This document shows, in pieces, positions 26,464-36,991 of a DNA stretch of 52,716 nt. The translations under genes were made by a program, and so were the position numbers. This DNA comes from Candidatus Poribacteria bacterium (GTDB lineage: Bacteria; Poribacteria; WGA-4E; WGA-3G): positions 1 through 52,716 of the forward strand of contig JAAXHO010000151.1 in assembly GCA_012270795.1 (NCBI GenBank). Reading direction: 5' to 3'. Numbering within the stretch: position 1 is the first letter of the stretch; every line of letters begins with the position of its first letter. Under the pieces are notes generated by a model. That model saw only the letters and a program-made list of their open reading frames with translations, was not told the DNA's origin and did not search any database.

Positions 26464-27829
26464 TGCTCCGATGGTGTATTATTCGGGGGGCAGGACGTTC
26501 TAGTGGACGTGGTGGTGCCATTTCTTTACCTATTTTGCGGATCGCTTCCAGTTCTTTGATCACCTCTTGTAATGCCTTAAGGTCTTTCGGCAAATCTCCA
26601 CCGTGTAGGAGTATCAATTCCTCAAACCATTCTTGGACCTGTTCTGGACTGGGCGGTTTTGGTGGTAGTGGCGGCTGCCTGTTTTTCCCAACCTGCGGCG
26701 GTAATTTCCGCTGTACATCTGGTTGCTGCGCCTTGTCGGGAGGGGACTCAACTTCGTGTGGATGCGGGCGGTCGTGTTGTGTGTCCACTACGATGGGTTT
26801 TGTTTCCTGCTGGGTCTCGTTTTCTGGTTGGTTAAAAAGTGCGTCATGATCAGCTATCATTTTTTCAATATGTTTTTCTGCCCTATCAAGACCTTCCATC
26901 GCGCGCTCGTAGAAACGAGGTTTATGATCTGCAGTTAATGGCATCCCATTTTTATCGGTATAGATAACTTTCATTCCCCGAGGAGGAATACCGAACACTG
27001 TTAATGCGGTTTCTTCCTCAGCTGTGAGTTTTGCACCCGTAATCTGTGAAAACGGTTTATCATCGGACACGTGTACGTACACAGTATTTTCCTTAAACGG
27101 TGTCAAAACACCTTGTCCGACATCGCTTATATTAAAGACCCCACCAGCAAATGACTCTGGATCCGCTTGGTATTCACGTTCAAAAGCGAGTTCGGCAATT
27201 ACCCTATGTTTCATATAAAGGTCTTCACCCTCTTCCCATGTTGCTTCTGGCGGAAGGCCGACTCTATCATGAAGTGATGCCGTGGGGTTCTCAGAATCAT
27301 GAGAAATTTTCAAGCCTCTACGAGTTGATAGCGCATTCTGATAGTGACCGACGCGCAAGAAAGGATACCCTAAATCCATGAGACGTTGCAACCATTTGTC
27401 ACGATTGCGAAAATTATCTAATTCTTTCGTTGCTTCGGGACGCGGAACGAACCAGTGATTTTTCCATTTCTCATGCATTTCCTCAAGTGTGTAAGGTTGA
27501 AATTCCTCTCTTATCGCTTCAAGATCCAGGTTTGACCAGATGCGTTGAATAGCATTCTCTTTCATATAGTCTTTCGTATCGGTATTTTTCGCCACATTGC
27601 TACTTGTTGTTTTCTCAGTGGATACTTCTGACTCCGGTGTATCATAGGTATGGATATGCTCAACAATTTCACCGGAAGGGGCCACATGTTGATGTGGTTT
27701 AGATTCGGGTATGCGGGTAAGACGTTCAAGATATGCAAGATAACTACGTTTTTGATGTGAAACAATCACAAAGGTAACACCTACAGCCACAACAACTGTC
27801 AACGCAACAACAATCAATCGTTTTTTCAT
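26384..27829 (-). CDS. Membrane-anchored proline-rich protein of unknown function, frameshifted end
   Basis: The protein has an N-terminal membrane segment (LIVVALTVVVAVGVTFVIV). A soluble domain of about 250 residues follows, with no family I recognise (WSNLDLEAIREEFQPYTLEEMH, LMDLGYPFLRVGHYQNAL), then a Pro/Gln-rich linker (about 345-410) and a short helical part. As read, the end overlaps the GspC-like gene by 80 bases with an implausible tail (IIHHRSNEVHPDI). Adding one C to the C6 run at 26485-26490 gives PNNTPSEQ and a stop at 26460-26462, leaving a normal ATGA overlap, so a one-base loss is likely. GGAG precedes ATG 27829. Context with GspC-like and STT3-like genes suggests an envelope role. 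Confidence 0.65.
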   Translation of the reverse strand: MKKRLIVVALTVVVAVGVTFVIVSHQKRSYLAYLERLTRIPESKPHQHVAPSGEIVEHIHTYDTPESEVSTEKTTSSNVAKNTDTKDYMKENAIQRIWSNLDLEAIREEFQPYTLEEMHEKWKNHWFVPRPEATKELDNFRNRDKWLQRLMDLGYPFLRVGHYQNALSTRRGLKISHDSENPTASLHDRVGLPPEATWEEGEDLYMKHRVIAELAFEREYQADPESFAGGVFNISDVGQGVLTPFKENTVYVHVSDDKPFSQITGAKLTAEEETALTVFGIPPRGMKVIYTDKNGMPLTADHKPRFYERAMEGLDRAEKHIEKMIADHDALFNQPENETQQETKPIVVDTQHDRPHPHEVESPPDKAQQPDVQRKLPPQVGKNRQPPLPPKPPSPEQVQEWFEELILLHGGDLPKDLKALQEVIKELEAIRKIGKEMAPPRPLERPAPRIIHHRSNEVHPDIHLYCFHSVYLRRGTVILET

Positions 27830-27883
27830 CTGTTATGCTCCTTATGAAATGATAAAGTCTATTTGATCATATTATTACTTTGA

Positions 27884-28013
27884 CAGGACTTACGCATTTT
27901 TCTTAAAGTCCCTCTGATAAGGGAAAAGGTTCCTAAAGCGATAGCGTCCGAGGGTTAAATCTCTGAAATAACGACTTTTTAACCCCCTTACCAAGAGGGA
28001 GTGGGTAAGTCCT
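27884..28013. mobile_element. Miniature inverted-repeat element, CAGGACTTAC family
   Basis: A 130-bp element is bounded by CAGGACTTAC and its complement GTAAGTCCTG. Inside, AAAGTCCCTCTGATAAGGG and CCCCCTTACCAAGAGGGA provide further complementarity. It lies between the minus-strand genes at 26384-27829 and 28089-29120. A longer, decayed relative is at 29217-29565. It carries no ORF. Confidence 0.6.
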
Positions 28014-28088
28014 GACTTTAAAATAACAAAATTAATAAATGCTGTCTTGAGAATCAGACCTGGAAAAAAACGGAGACACTCGGGACAA

Positions 28089-29120
28089 CTAAAAGTTCGT
28101 AACACCTGCCACCCGAAGATGTAGATGTTTTCCTGAATACCTGGATCCAGCCGGACACAAAGTTTTCTTATACCAGTAAGAGGCTGTGATTTCGCTATGT
28201 CTGGCATCATCTACATTTCCATAAACTTTAGCTGTTTTGGTTTGTAATTTAATTTCAGGACTACTATTAGCTGTCCACCAACCACCAATTGATGCCTTTA
28301 TTCCGAAGCCGCGTCCTTTCGTATTCCAAAAAGATCTTCCCCACTCCCATTTCCAGTCATGGGTGAAACTGGCTTCAGCACCTTTAGCAGAACCTCCTAC
28401 GCCAACACCAATAGAACCTGTTCTCTTTTCTGTTACATTTACTCTATGAACAAGTATCTTAATTTCCGACTCTTGCGCTGGTTTCCAATAGTATTCGTCG
28501 GTTTTCCGATTTATACAGGGAGAATCATAATAGAAAAAAACCATGATTGCATGGTAGGAAAGCGCAGGACTATCCAATGTTATTTTTCCTTGTCCTTGAA
28601 AAGGTAAAGGGTCATCTGAACTCTCAATTGATAATGACTCCGGTTCTTCTATTTTGGGATCTAAGCGTGCAGATGCACCTGAAGCCGATGCGGAAGCAGA
28701 CGTTTCAAGTACAATCGTGTAAATTTGTTGTTTATAAGTGGATGTGTGGTTACGACTGTTAGGATTCTCTTTGTGTCCTTTAGGATTGGAGACTTTTCCA
28801 CCTCTATAGCACCATGCACGATGATTGAAGTATTCTGCCCCGTTCGTGCCACAAATAAATTTTGTAAAATTTTTATCCCGCGGATCTCGATCCGTCCCAA
28901 TTAATGAATTAAGATATCGTGAACGTTCTGGTTCTCTAATAGGCACATTGGGCGGGGTTTCAAGTTCGCCATATAGATCGGACGTACGATCTGGATTAAT
29001 CCATATAGAAGGTTGATGGGTTGAAGGTTCGCCTCCAAATCCAATTGGTGTCTGCGCCATAAAAACAACAGACATCACAAAAGCCAATAAAATTACCAAT
29101 TGTATCAACTTGAATTTCAT
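28089..29120 (-). CDS. Secreted protein of unknown function
   Basis: The 343-residue protein has a GGAG site and a signal peptide (LIQLVILLAFVMSVVFMAQ). I do not recognise its family. Visible features are an N-terminal stretch with paired Cys (FICGTNGAEYFNHRAWCYRGG), a low-complexity SASASASGASA segment (about 143-153), a Gly-rich amphipathic block (GSIGVGVGGSAKGAEASF) and a Trp-rich block (HDWKWEWGRSFWN). Alternating Gly/aromatic residues suggest beta structure, perhaps a membrane-inserting or adhesive strand region. It stands alone between miniature elements. A pore-forming or surface role is only a guess. Confidence 0.55.
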   Translation of the reverse strand: MKFKLIQLVILLAFVMSVVFMAQTPIGFGGEPSTHQPSIWINPDRTSDLYGELETPPNVPIREPERSRYLNSLIGTDRDPRDKNFTKFICGTNGAEYFNHRAWCYRGGKVSNPKGHKENPNSRNHTSTYKQQIYTIVLETSASASASGASARLDPKIEEPESLSIESSDDPLPFQGQGKITLDSPALSYHAIMVFFYYDSPCINRKTDEYYWKPAQESEIKILVHRVNVTEKRTGSIGVGVGGSAKGAEASFTHDWKWEWGRSFWNTKGRGFGIKASIGGWWTANSSPEIKLQTKTAKVYGNVDDARHSEITASYWYKKTLCPAGSRYSGKHLHLRVAGVTNF

Positions 29121-29216
29121 TTTTTTTCTCCTTGTGCCACTCAGTTGTGGCGTTCAGATGTAGTTTACACATACATCCTATTATCAATTATATTTCAAAA
29201 CCATCAAATTTTTCAA

Positions 29217-29565
29217 GACAGATGCATTTTCTCTTTAAGTCCCTTGATAAAAGGGGTAAAAAGACTAAAAAACACTGAAATATCGCACTATTTAATCTCC
29301 TCAAGGGAGAATGCGCCCATTCTGAATGATAAAGGTTATGTTAACATTCCGGGGTTGATGTGCGTTTTACTACACGTTCACACCCATAGCAACTTAATGA
29401 AAAATGTGGAACAGATTCAGGGTTCGGTAGGAATCTGTTCAACTAATATATATAAAAGTGTCGGTTCCTTGCATTTTGCCGATGCTCAGATCCGTCGCAT
29501 TTGGGATAATAACTAAAATAACAACTTTTTAACCCCCCTTAACCAAAGGGGAATGCGTAAGTCCT
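29217..29565. mobile_element. Decayed, longer relative of the CAGGACTTAC element
   Basis: The left part (GCATTTTCTCTTTAAGTCCC) and right part (CTTTTTAACCCCCC ... GCGTAAGTCCT) match the element at 27884-28013, but about 200 extra bases separate them. The interior includes a 52-codon open stretch ending LHFADAQIRRIWDNN at 29514. I recognise no family in it; it could be captured gene debris. Confidence 0.4.
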
Positions 29566-29586
29566 ATTTTAAGCGATTTTAACCTA

Positions 29587-29743
29587 ATACCAATTCAAAT
29601 TAATATTGTGTCATTTAGGAATTCATAAGTTCTTTGCAGATGAAAGACCTTTCTTTTGTGGGAGCAACTTCACGGTCGCGACCAGGAGGTCGCTCCTACC
29701 AGAACATTTTGACAAATGGCATCTTATTTTTTAGAAATGGTAT
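29587..29743. mobile_element. Miniature inverted-repeat element, copy 2 (REP-like hairpin core)
   Basis: A 157-bp element starts ATACCAATTCAAATTA and ends with the complement of ATACCATTTCTAAAA. The core (about 29658-29702) is an imperfect GTGGGAGCAACTTC...GAGGTCGCTCCTACC palindrome. It is collinear with the copy at 191-346 in reverse orientation, sharing AATATTG(T)GTCATT next to the end. Confidence 0.75.
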
Positions 29744-29914
29744 AAATTGCACTAAGTGTCAAATTAATTTTTAAGAAAAATCACAAATTTTGCATAATTT
29801 CCACAATTTTTTCTTAAAATTATACGCAACGTTCAATTTTTGTTAATTTTTTCAGGATTATTTTAGGTTTTGCTGTTGTATTCTTTACATTTCAAAATAA
29901 ATCATCTGTAGGTC

Positions 29915-30086
29915 GGTAGAGCGTTAGCGAAACCTATAAGTGTAAACTTAAGATAATGAAACTCTTGTTGGAGGGGTTTCTAACCCCGATTTTATGCCGT
30001 TCCCCTCTGCTATCGGGGTTAGAAACCCCTCCAACAATATATAAGGCTCTTAAGTTTACACTTATAGGTTTCGCTAACGCTCTACC
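29915..30086. repeat. Nested perfect palindromes
   Basis: The outer arms (29915-29952 and 30049-30086) are 38-bp perfect inverted repeats beginning GGTAGAGCGTTAGCGAAACC. They enclose a second perfect pair with 26-bp arms (29965-29990 and 30012-30037) beginning TTGTTGGAGGGGTTTC. Single arms of both occur elsewhere (351-398 and 7660-7685). The structure looks like one hairpin repeat inserted in another. No gene is present from 29121 to 30326. Confidence 0.75.
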
Positions 30087-30090
30087 CAAA

Positions 30091-30130
30091 ATCAACGGTA
30101 TGAATGCCATTAGGCATTCCCCGCCTACGA
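30091..30130. repeat. Dispersed 40-bp repeat
   Basis: The stretch starts ATCAACGGTATGAATGC and ends CCCCGCCTACGA. A near-identical copy lies at 39572-39612, where it adjoins a GGTAT element end. AATGCCATTAGGCATT inside is palindromic. Confidence 0.6.
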
Positions 30131-30326
30131 TATAAACTATTAGTAATACAAATAAACGGAAAACTCTTAAAACTAAATAACAACCAAAATCTCTTTTTGT
30201 AAATTATACACAAAAATTCGAGTTTTGTTAATTTTTTGTCAGGGGTGTGCAAATCTCCCTTGACACACATAAGAAAATACAATAAAATGTGAAGTAGGAA
30301 TTACAAAATGAGAGGAAAACAGGAAT

Positions 30327-31688
30327 ATGCCCCAAACTGACGCAAAGCAACCGAATGTCATTGTCTTTTTCACAGACCAACAACGGTGGGACACTTCAGG
30401 ACTGCACGGGAATCCATTGGACTTAACACCCAATTTCGACCGGATGGCACAACAAGGCACGCATGTTCGTAGATCTTTTACCTGTCAACCTGTATGCGGT
30501 CCGGCGCGTTCATGCCTTCAAACAGGACTATACGCTACAACAACAGGATGTTATCGTAACGGAATACCATTATCACCTGACCTAAAAACACTTGCACATC
30601 ATTTCGGTGATGCCGGCTATAAGACCGGTTATATCGGTAAATGGCACCTTCATAGTGGTAGCACAGGACCTGTTCCAGAGGAGCATCGCGGCGGCTATGA
30701 TTATTGGTTAGCCTCTAATGTGCTGGAAATGACTTCTGATGCTTACCAAACAAGGTTATTCAATAACGACAATCAACCTGTTGACCTACCTGGCTATCGT
30801 GTTGATGCCGTAACAGATGCGGTTATACGTTATGTAGACCAACAGAAAAACGATCCTTTCTATCTCTTTACATCATATATTGAACCCCACCATCAGAACC
30901 ATTTAGATGACTATCCGCCACCTGATGGATATAGGGAAAGGTATACGGGTAAATGGATACCACCTGATCTCGCCGCGCTGGGAGGCTCAACACACCAGCA
31001 CTTAGGCGGCTACTACGGTATGGTGAAGAGACTTGACGAAGCACTTGGTAGATTGTTAGATGCACTCAGAAGCCTGAGTCTACTTGAAAATACCATTATC
31101 CTATTTACTTCTGACCACGGTTGTCATTTCAAAACGCGCAACAGTGAATACAAACGCTCATGCCACGAAAGCTCAATACGCGTACCTACTGCCCTATACG
31201 GGGGCGATTTCATCGGAGGCGGACAGATACAGCAACTTGTGAGTCTTGTTGATCTACCACCCACACTACTGGATGCTGCGGGTATTGCAGTGCCTGATGA
31301 AATGCAAGGTCGGTCAATTCTGCCGCTTATACAAGGAGGTACAGATGATTGGGAGGAAGAGGTATTTGTCCAAATTAGTGAAGCACAAGTTGGGCGAGCT
31401 GTACGCACACAGCGATGGAAATACTGTGTTGATGCCCCAAAAAATAGCGGTAGAAGTGGTGCTGGGTCTGATGTCTACGAGGAACAATACCTTTATGACC
31501 TACAAGCAGACCCTTATGAGTTGCGGAATCTCATAGGAAACAAATCCCATGAAAATGTCGCACAGACGATGCGGGAACGACTCATACGACGAATGGTAGA
31601 TGCAGGAGAAGATGCCCCCACTATAGAACCCGCACCACAAAAAGGCAGTGGACAACGCCGCGTAACAGATGAGGAAGCAAAAAGTTAA
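30327..31688 (+). CDS. Type I sulfatase (formylglycine-dependent)
   Basis: This 453-residue sulfatase has the maturation motif CGPARSCLQTG with Cys57 (C-x-P-x-R form), N-terminal metal ligands in VIVFFTDQQRW, and a second metal site in IILFTSDHGCHFKTRNSEYKR. There is no signal peptide. It is followed after two bases by an enolase-superfamily dehydratase gene, so desulfation and sugar-acid dehydration are probably coupled in one catabolic operon. The start is supported by AGGA close upstream. The substrate is unknown; sulfated glycans or sugar acids are likely. Confidence 0.93.
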   Translation: MPQTDAKQPNVIVFFTDQQRWDTSGLHGNPLDLTPNFDRMAQQGTHVRRSFTCQPVCGPARSCLQTGLYATTTGCYRNGIPLSPDLKTLAHHFGDAGYKTGYIGKWHLHSGSTGPVPEEHRGGYDYWLASNVLEMTSDAYQTRLFNNDNQPVDLPGYRVDAVTDAVIRYVDQQKNDPFYLFTSYIEPHHQNHLDDYPPPDGYRERYTGKWIPPDLAALGGSTHQHLGGYYGMVKRLDEALGRLLDALRSLSLLENTIILFTSDHGCHFKTRNSEYKRSCHESSIRVPTALYGGDFIGGGQIQQLVSLVDLPPTLLDAAGIAVPDEMQGRSILPLIQGGTDDWEEEVFVQISEAQVGRAVRTQRWKYCVDAPKNSGRSGAGSDVYEEQYLYDLQADPYELRNLIGNKSHENVAQTMRERLIRRMVDAGEDAPTIEPAPQKGSGQRRVTDEEAKS

Positions 31689-31690
31689 AC

Positions 31691-32836
31691 ATGAAAATCA
31701 CAGATGTCATTACCCTTGTTATGGGAACAAGTTGGCGGAATTTAACCTTTGTAAAAGTTGAAACAGATGAAGGTGTTACAGGTATCAGTGAAGTTCGTAT
31801 GAACAACCGTACCGACGCACTTGTTTCTTATATTGACGGCGCAAAACGTAGACACGTTATTGGAAGCGATCCTTTCAACACAGAAGACCTATACCAACGT
31901 TTGTTTCGTGATGATTACGGACGCGCTGGGGAAATTGTCGCCACGGGTATAAGCGTGATAGAAATCGCTTGCTGGGATATAATTGGTAAGGTCTTGAATC
32001 AGCCTGTGTATCGTCTACTTGGCGGTGCTTGTCGTGACAAAATTAAAGCTTATGCAAATGGTTGGTATCGCGTCGAACGGACCCCCGAAGAATTTCACGA
32101 TGCTGCCAAAAAAGTGCTGGAAAAGGGGTATAAAGCACTTAAGTTTGACCCCTTTGGTGCAGGTTATTATGAACTCTCATACCAAGAAAAACTAAAATCT
32201 GTTTCACTTGTAGAGGCAGTCCGCGATGCTGTGGGACCTGATGTGGAAATCTTGGTCGAAATGCACGGGCGATTTAGCCCCTACACTGCGATTGAGATAG
32301 CCGCAGAATTGGAACAATTCCAACCGAGCTGGGTTGAAGAACCGGTCCCTCCCGATAACATCGCTGCCCTTGCAAAGGCTGCTGACAAAATCAAGCTGCC
32401 AGTCGCAACAGGTGAACGTTTACACAACAAGTACGAATATCGCGAACTGATCAACTTACAGGCAGCAGACATACTACAACCCGATATTACACAGACAGGC
32501 GGATTTTTGGAAACAAAGAAAATCGCTGCGATGGGGGATATGTGTTATATGACAGTCGCACCCCATAACGTCGGCGGACCGGTTTCTACTGCAACCGCAC
32601 TGCACTTTGCCGCATGCACAACAAATTTCAAAATTCAGGAGCATTTCAACGATTTTTCTGAAGCGTGGGTTAAAGAAGCTGCTACAGGTTGTCCAGAGGT
32701 AATTGACGGATATTTCAGTTTACCCAACGGCCCTGGGATCGGTATGGAACTCAATGAAGATCTCATTGCACAACACCCATACCGTGAAGGTTCATTCAAC
32801 CTCTGGGAAGACGATTGGCATAAACGAGAGTATTAG
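31691..32836 (+). CDS. Mandelate racemase/muconate lactonizing family dehydratase (enolase superfamily)
   Basis: The 381-residue protein has all enolase-superfamily landmarks. A KFDPFG base segment (Lys151, Asp153) is present, metal ligands lie at Glu190 (LVEMHGRFSP), Glu216/Glu217 (VEEPVPPDN) and Glu242 (TGERLHNKYEY), and a His292 base sits in VAPHNVGGP with Asp265 behind it. The pattern is that of sugar-acid dehydratases such as galactonate or gluconate dehydratases. It lies two bases after the sulfatase stop, without its own clear ribosome-binding site, so translation is probably coupled. A miniature element abuts the stop codon. Confidence 0.9.
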   Translation: MKITDVITLVMGTSWRNLTFVKVETDEGVTGISEVRMNNRTDALVSYIDGAKRRHVIGSDPFNTEDLYQRLFRDDYGRAGEIVATGISVIEIACWDIIGKVLNQPVYRLLGGACRDKIKAYANGWYRVERTPEEFHDAAKKVLEKGYKALKFDPFGAGYYELSYQEKLKSVSLVEAVRDAVGPDVEILVEMHGRFSPYTAIEIAAELEQFQPSWVEEPVPPDNIAALAKAADKIKLPVATGERLHNKYEYRELINLQAADILQPDITQTGGFLETKKIAAMGDMCYMTVAPHNVGGPVSTATALHFAACTTNFKIQEHFNDFSEAWVKEAATGCPEVIDGYFSLPNGPGIGMELNEDLIAQHPYREGSFNLWEDDWHKREY

Positions 32837-32840
32837 TTTA

Positions 32841-32969
32841 TAAGGAAGTCCACTTTTATTGCTGATTGGAGGTCCTCTCTTCGGTAGGAGCGACCTCCTG
32901 GTCACGACCGGGAGGTCGCTCCTACCGGAACCCCGCTTCTAATGAGACATAATATATTAGAAATGGTAT
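32841..32969. mobile_element. Miniature inverted-repeat element, copy 3 (left end lost)
   Basis: The right end is the complement of ATACCATTTCTAATAT. The core at 32883-32926 is the GGTAGGAGCGACC palindrome. The flank TTTATTGCTGATTGGAGG matches the copy at 191-346. The left terminal repeat is absent; the element begins five bases after the dehydratase stop codon. Confidence 0.7.
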
Positions 32970-32984
32970 TACAACCTTACATGA

Positions 32985-34250
<1,266 letters not shown>

Positions 34251-34295
34251 ATTCTGCTGGGCATCGGTAAGAATTTTGCCTTCTCGATCTGATTC

Positions 34296-34476
34296 TTATG
34301 AAATGTGTCCTGTCCATTCCAAGCATTTACAAGGATAACAAGCATGTATTAGCGAATCATAATAGTCACGTATACGTTCTTCAACAACTTCCTCAGTCGG
34401 ACGCTGATCCAATTCCTGGATTTTATTGTCCTTCTTAAGAATCTCGTTGACGAATTCTTCCCGTTTTCTATCTTAG
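34296..34476 (-). pseudogene. Coding fragment of unknown gene
   Basis: On the minus strand about 58 codons read coherently (RKREEFVNEILKKDNKIQEL ... DYYDSLIHACYPCKCLEWTG) to TAA at 34296-34298. A stop lies just upstream and there is no start codon, so it is a remnant. A CYPCKC cluster is the only motif. No family is recognised. Confidence 0.35.
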
Positions 34477-34812
34477 GTGACTCCGTATACTGACTTGTTT
34501 AGGCGAGATGGTATGTATACATAATATAGATAATAATTCTTCCAGTGATAATTTATACCTTAAACTTATTAGACACAGTTCACATGAGTATTCCGATTCA
34601 CCTTTGTTGTGGGGTCGGATTAGAAACGGACAAATCCACTTTCGTGTGTAAATGAAAGGTTGTGTAGTTACCGATAAAAGAACCCTCTCCGATCATTATG
34701 CCTGTTTGTGTTTCGCAGGTTTCATAAAATCCGTACCGGTTTATGAGGTTTTGCCGTTTGCTGTATTGAAACCAATATCGGAATCTGTTAAACATAGAAA
34801 ATCTACTCCTTG

Positions 34813-35091
34813 TTATTTTGTCTGCATCTCTTCAATCGTTTCGTATACTTGGCAAAACAACTTTGCCTTAAGATTTTGCCATAATCTTTCAATCGGGTTC
34901 AACTCTGGACTATATGGAGGTAGATATAACAAGATGACATTTTCGGGTATCTCTACTTCCTTTGCATGATGAAAACGACCATTATCAAGCACAACGACAT
35001 TTAGACTATCTGAAAATGCTTCTGAAAACTGATTTATGAAGATTTGAAAACAAGCTGCGTTCAGTTTCTTTGTAGACACTCTCTGAATCAT
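34813..35091 (-). pseudogene. IS630-family transposase fragment (DDE C-terminal part)
   Basis: The 92 residues cover only the end of an IS630/Tc1-type DDE transposase: VVVLDNGRFHHA (second catalytic Asp) and LLYLPPYSPELNPIERLWQNLK (the PPYSPxLNPIE motif with the last catalytic Glu). The N-terminal two thirds, including the first Asp, are missing, so it is inactive. It matters because the miniature elements in this window have IS630-like TA-flanked ends. The 34477-34812 stretch shows no other gene. Confidence 0.88.
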
Positions 35092-35226
35092 CGTAACATT
35101 ATGTGAATATCTTCCTATTCAACTGATAATAAAGTATACCATATATCTTGAGAAAAATCAAGTTTTCCCGTTAACATTGATAACTTTAGATTTGCAAAAA
35201 TATAAGTTAATGCGTTACAATAGGAT

Positions 35227-35589
35227 ATGGAACAAGAGATAACAACCCCCGGAAACGTTCAGTGGGTTGGTGATTCAAAAGAAAGGTTACAGGCTTTCCC
35301 AGAGCTAGTGCGTAAGGATATTGGACATGCCTTGTATCGTGTGCAGATTGGCGAGACCCCGCCGTCGGCAAAACCGATGAGAGGTATAGAATCCGGAGTG
35401 TTTGAACTTGTGGATACCTACGCTACAGATACTTACCGAGCCGTTTATACGGTTAAGATTGGCCGAAGTTTGTATGTACTGCATTGTTTTCAAAAGAAAT
35501 CAAAACGTGGAATTAGGACCCCAAAGAGGGATATTGACTTGATTAAACGAAGATTAAGACGTGCTAAGGAAATGGAGAAAGAATTATGA
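35227..35589 (+). CDS. HigB-type (RelE superfamily, phage Gp49-like) toxin
   Basis: This 120-residue member of the Gp49/HigB branch of the RelE mRNA-interferase superfamily has VFELVDTYATDTYRAVYTVKIG, YVLHCFQKKSKRGIRTPKRDIDLIKRRL and many basic residues. It would cleave mRNA on the ribosome when not bound by antitoxin. The stop overlaps the antitoxin start (ATGA at 35586), the toxin-first order usual for HigBA systems. The ORF is complete. A poor, very close AGGAT site precedes the ATG. Confidence 0.9.
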   Translation: MEQEITTPGNVQWVGDSKERLQAFPELVRKDIGHALYRVQIGETPPSAKPMRGIESGVFELVDTYATDTYRAVYTVKIGRSLYVLHCFQKKSKRGIRTPKRDIDLIKRRLRRAKEMEKEL

Positions 35590-35915
35590 GCAGTAACATT
35601 AAGGTTGAAGAAGGCAGCGGGAATATCTTTAAGGATTTGGGTTTTTCTGATGAAGTTTCGGAGAAAGAACTCCTAAAAGCGCAGTTGGGAGCTGAGATTT
35701 TCCGCATTCTGAAAGAACGTAAACTCACTCAGGTTGAGGCGGCGAAACTACTTGGCGTAAAACACACCGAAGTTTCTCGTCTTAAAGCCGCTAAACTTTC
35801 TGACTATAGCGTTGAGCAATTGATGAGATTTCTTAATCAATTAAATCGTGATATTGAGATTCGGATTATTCCTTCAGAGGATAGAGAAGGACAGCAGCGG
35901 GTGGTTGCTATTTAG
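35586..35915 (+). CDS. HigA-type XRE-family antitoxin
   Basis: The 109-residue protein has a helix-turn-helix of the XRE type (AEIFRILKERKLTQVEAAKLLGVKHTEVSRLKAAKLSDYSVEQL). It neutralises the HigB-type toxin encoded just upstream and probably represses the shared promoter. Translation is coupled by the 4-base ATGA overlap. The N-terminal extension (GSGNIFKDLGFSD) is common in this antitoxin branch. Confidence 0.9.
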   Translation: MSSNIKVEEGSGNIFKDLGFSDEVSEKELLKAQLGAEIFRILKERKLTQVEAAKLLGVKHTEVSRLKAAKLSDYSVEQLMRFLNQLNRDIEIRIIPSEDREGQQRVVAI

Positions 35916-36022
35916 TTCAAGGTATGCTTCAATCATAGGCACACGGTCCTGCTTCCCGTCTCCAACCGGTTGTTAGGGCAGACTGCGTTTAGGAAACCGC
36001 ATCTACCGTGGTGATGCCCGCT

Positions 36023-36921
36023 TTAACGCCTTATATTTACAAGATAAATACCTGTTGCTACCAATGCAGTCCCTGCTAATATACTCAACGACAGTTCATC
36101 ATCTAAAAACAAGTTGCTAAACAATACACCGGACACAGGCATGAAAAAATACAAGACTACCAATTTGCTCGCCTTGTATTTTCTTAGTACTGATGTCAAC
36201 ACCAAAAAGCAGAAACCGGTCAGTATCCAACCTTGATAGAGCATTCCTGCTCCATTTGCCAATGTCAATTCAATCGGTTTTCCACGTTCAAATAAATAAC
36301 TAAAAACCAGAAAACACGGAATGTTTAAACCTAATAACCAAATGAGGAGTCGATGAGGGTAAATGTCTTGAACAAACACCTTCGTGAGTGTAATGCGGAG
36401 CCAAAAAAACATGCGGCCAACATCACAATCAGGTCTCCGATGAGATATTCCAAGGTGCCATTGCCTTGTAGGTTCGGCGCGACAGCTGCAATAACACCAC
36501 AAAAGGCAGCAAGAATCCCCCATATCTTCCTAACAGAGAGTTGATCGTCTGTAAGCCAAAAGTGCCCGAATATGACAGTAAAAATTGGGTAAAGTGCAAA
36601 GAAAATAGTTGAGCGAGAAGCGATGGTGAACTCAGTGCCGATGTTCAACAGAACGGTATGCAATGCATGCAGTACCGCAATTAGGATCAACCGGCGCAAT
36701 TCCCCAAAACGCAACCGCATCGACATTCCCTGGAAAAAACCTATACCGCCAACAGCCAGAATCCCTAATATATAACGAAGAAATGCCATTTTCAACGGCG
36801 GAATGCCTTGCAGACTGATCTTAACAGCAAGCGAATTCCCACCCAAGAGAGAAACGGTAGACAATACAAGAGCAATAATCTTACCGGGCGGATCTTCATT
36901 TCTAAATTCTTTTTTTATCAT
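36023..36921 (-). pseudogene. EamA-family (DMT) transporter, frameshifted at a T7 tract
   Basis: Two overlapping minus-strand frames together make one EamA transporter of about 300 residues. The first half (36921 down) runs to LIVMLAACFFG with five membrane segments. The second begins FWLRITLTKVFVQDIYPHRLL and ends GTALVATGIYLVNIRR. The switch is at a T7 run (36403-36409), and adding one T joins the halves (CFFWLR). EamA proteins export or import amino acids, sugars or other small metabolites. The substrate is not predictable. Loss of one homopolymer base is the same lesion as in four other genes here. Confidence 0.82.
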
Positions 36922-36991
36922 AATTCTAAGGTGAGGTACGAGACCTCACCTAACACGATTTGTCGGATGAAGGGACGGTTTCTGAGAACAA

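Noticed and set aside
34598-34795. 65-codon minus-strand ORF after the IS630 fragment
   Set aside because: It starts beyond the transposase stop, matches no domain, and may be only IS flank.
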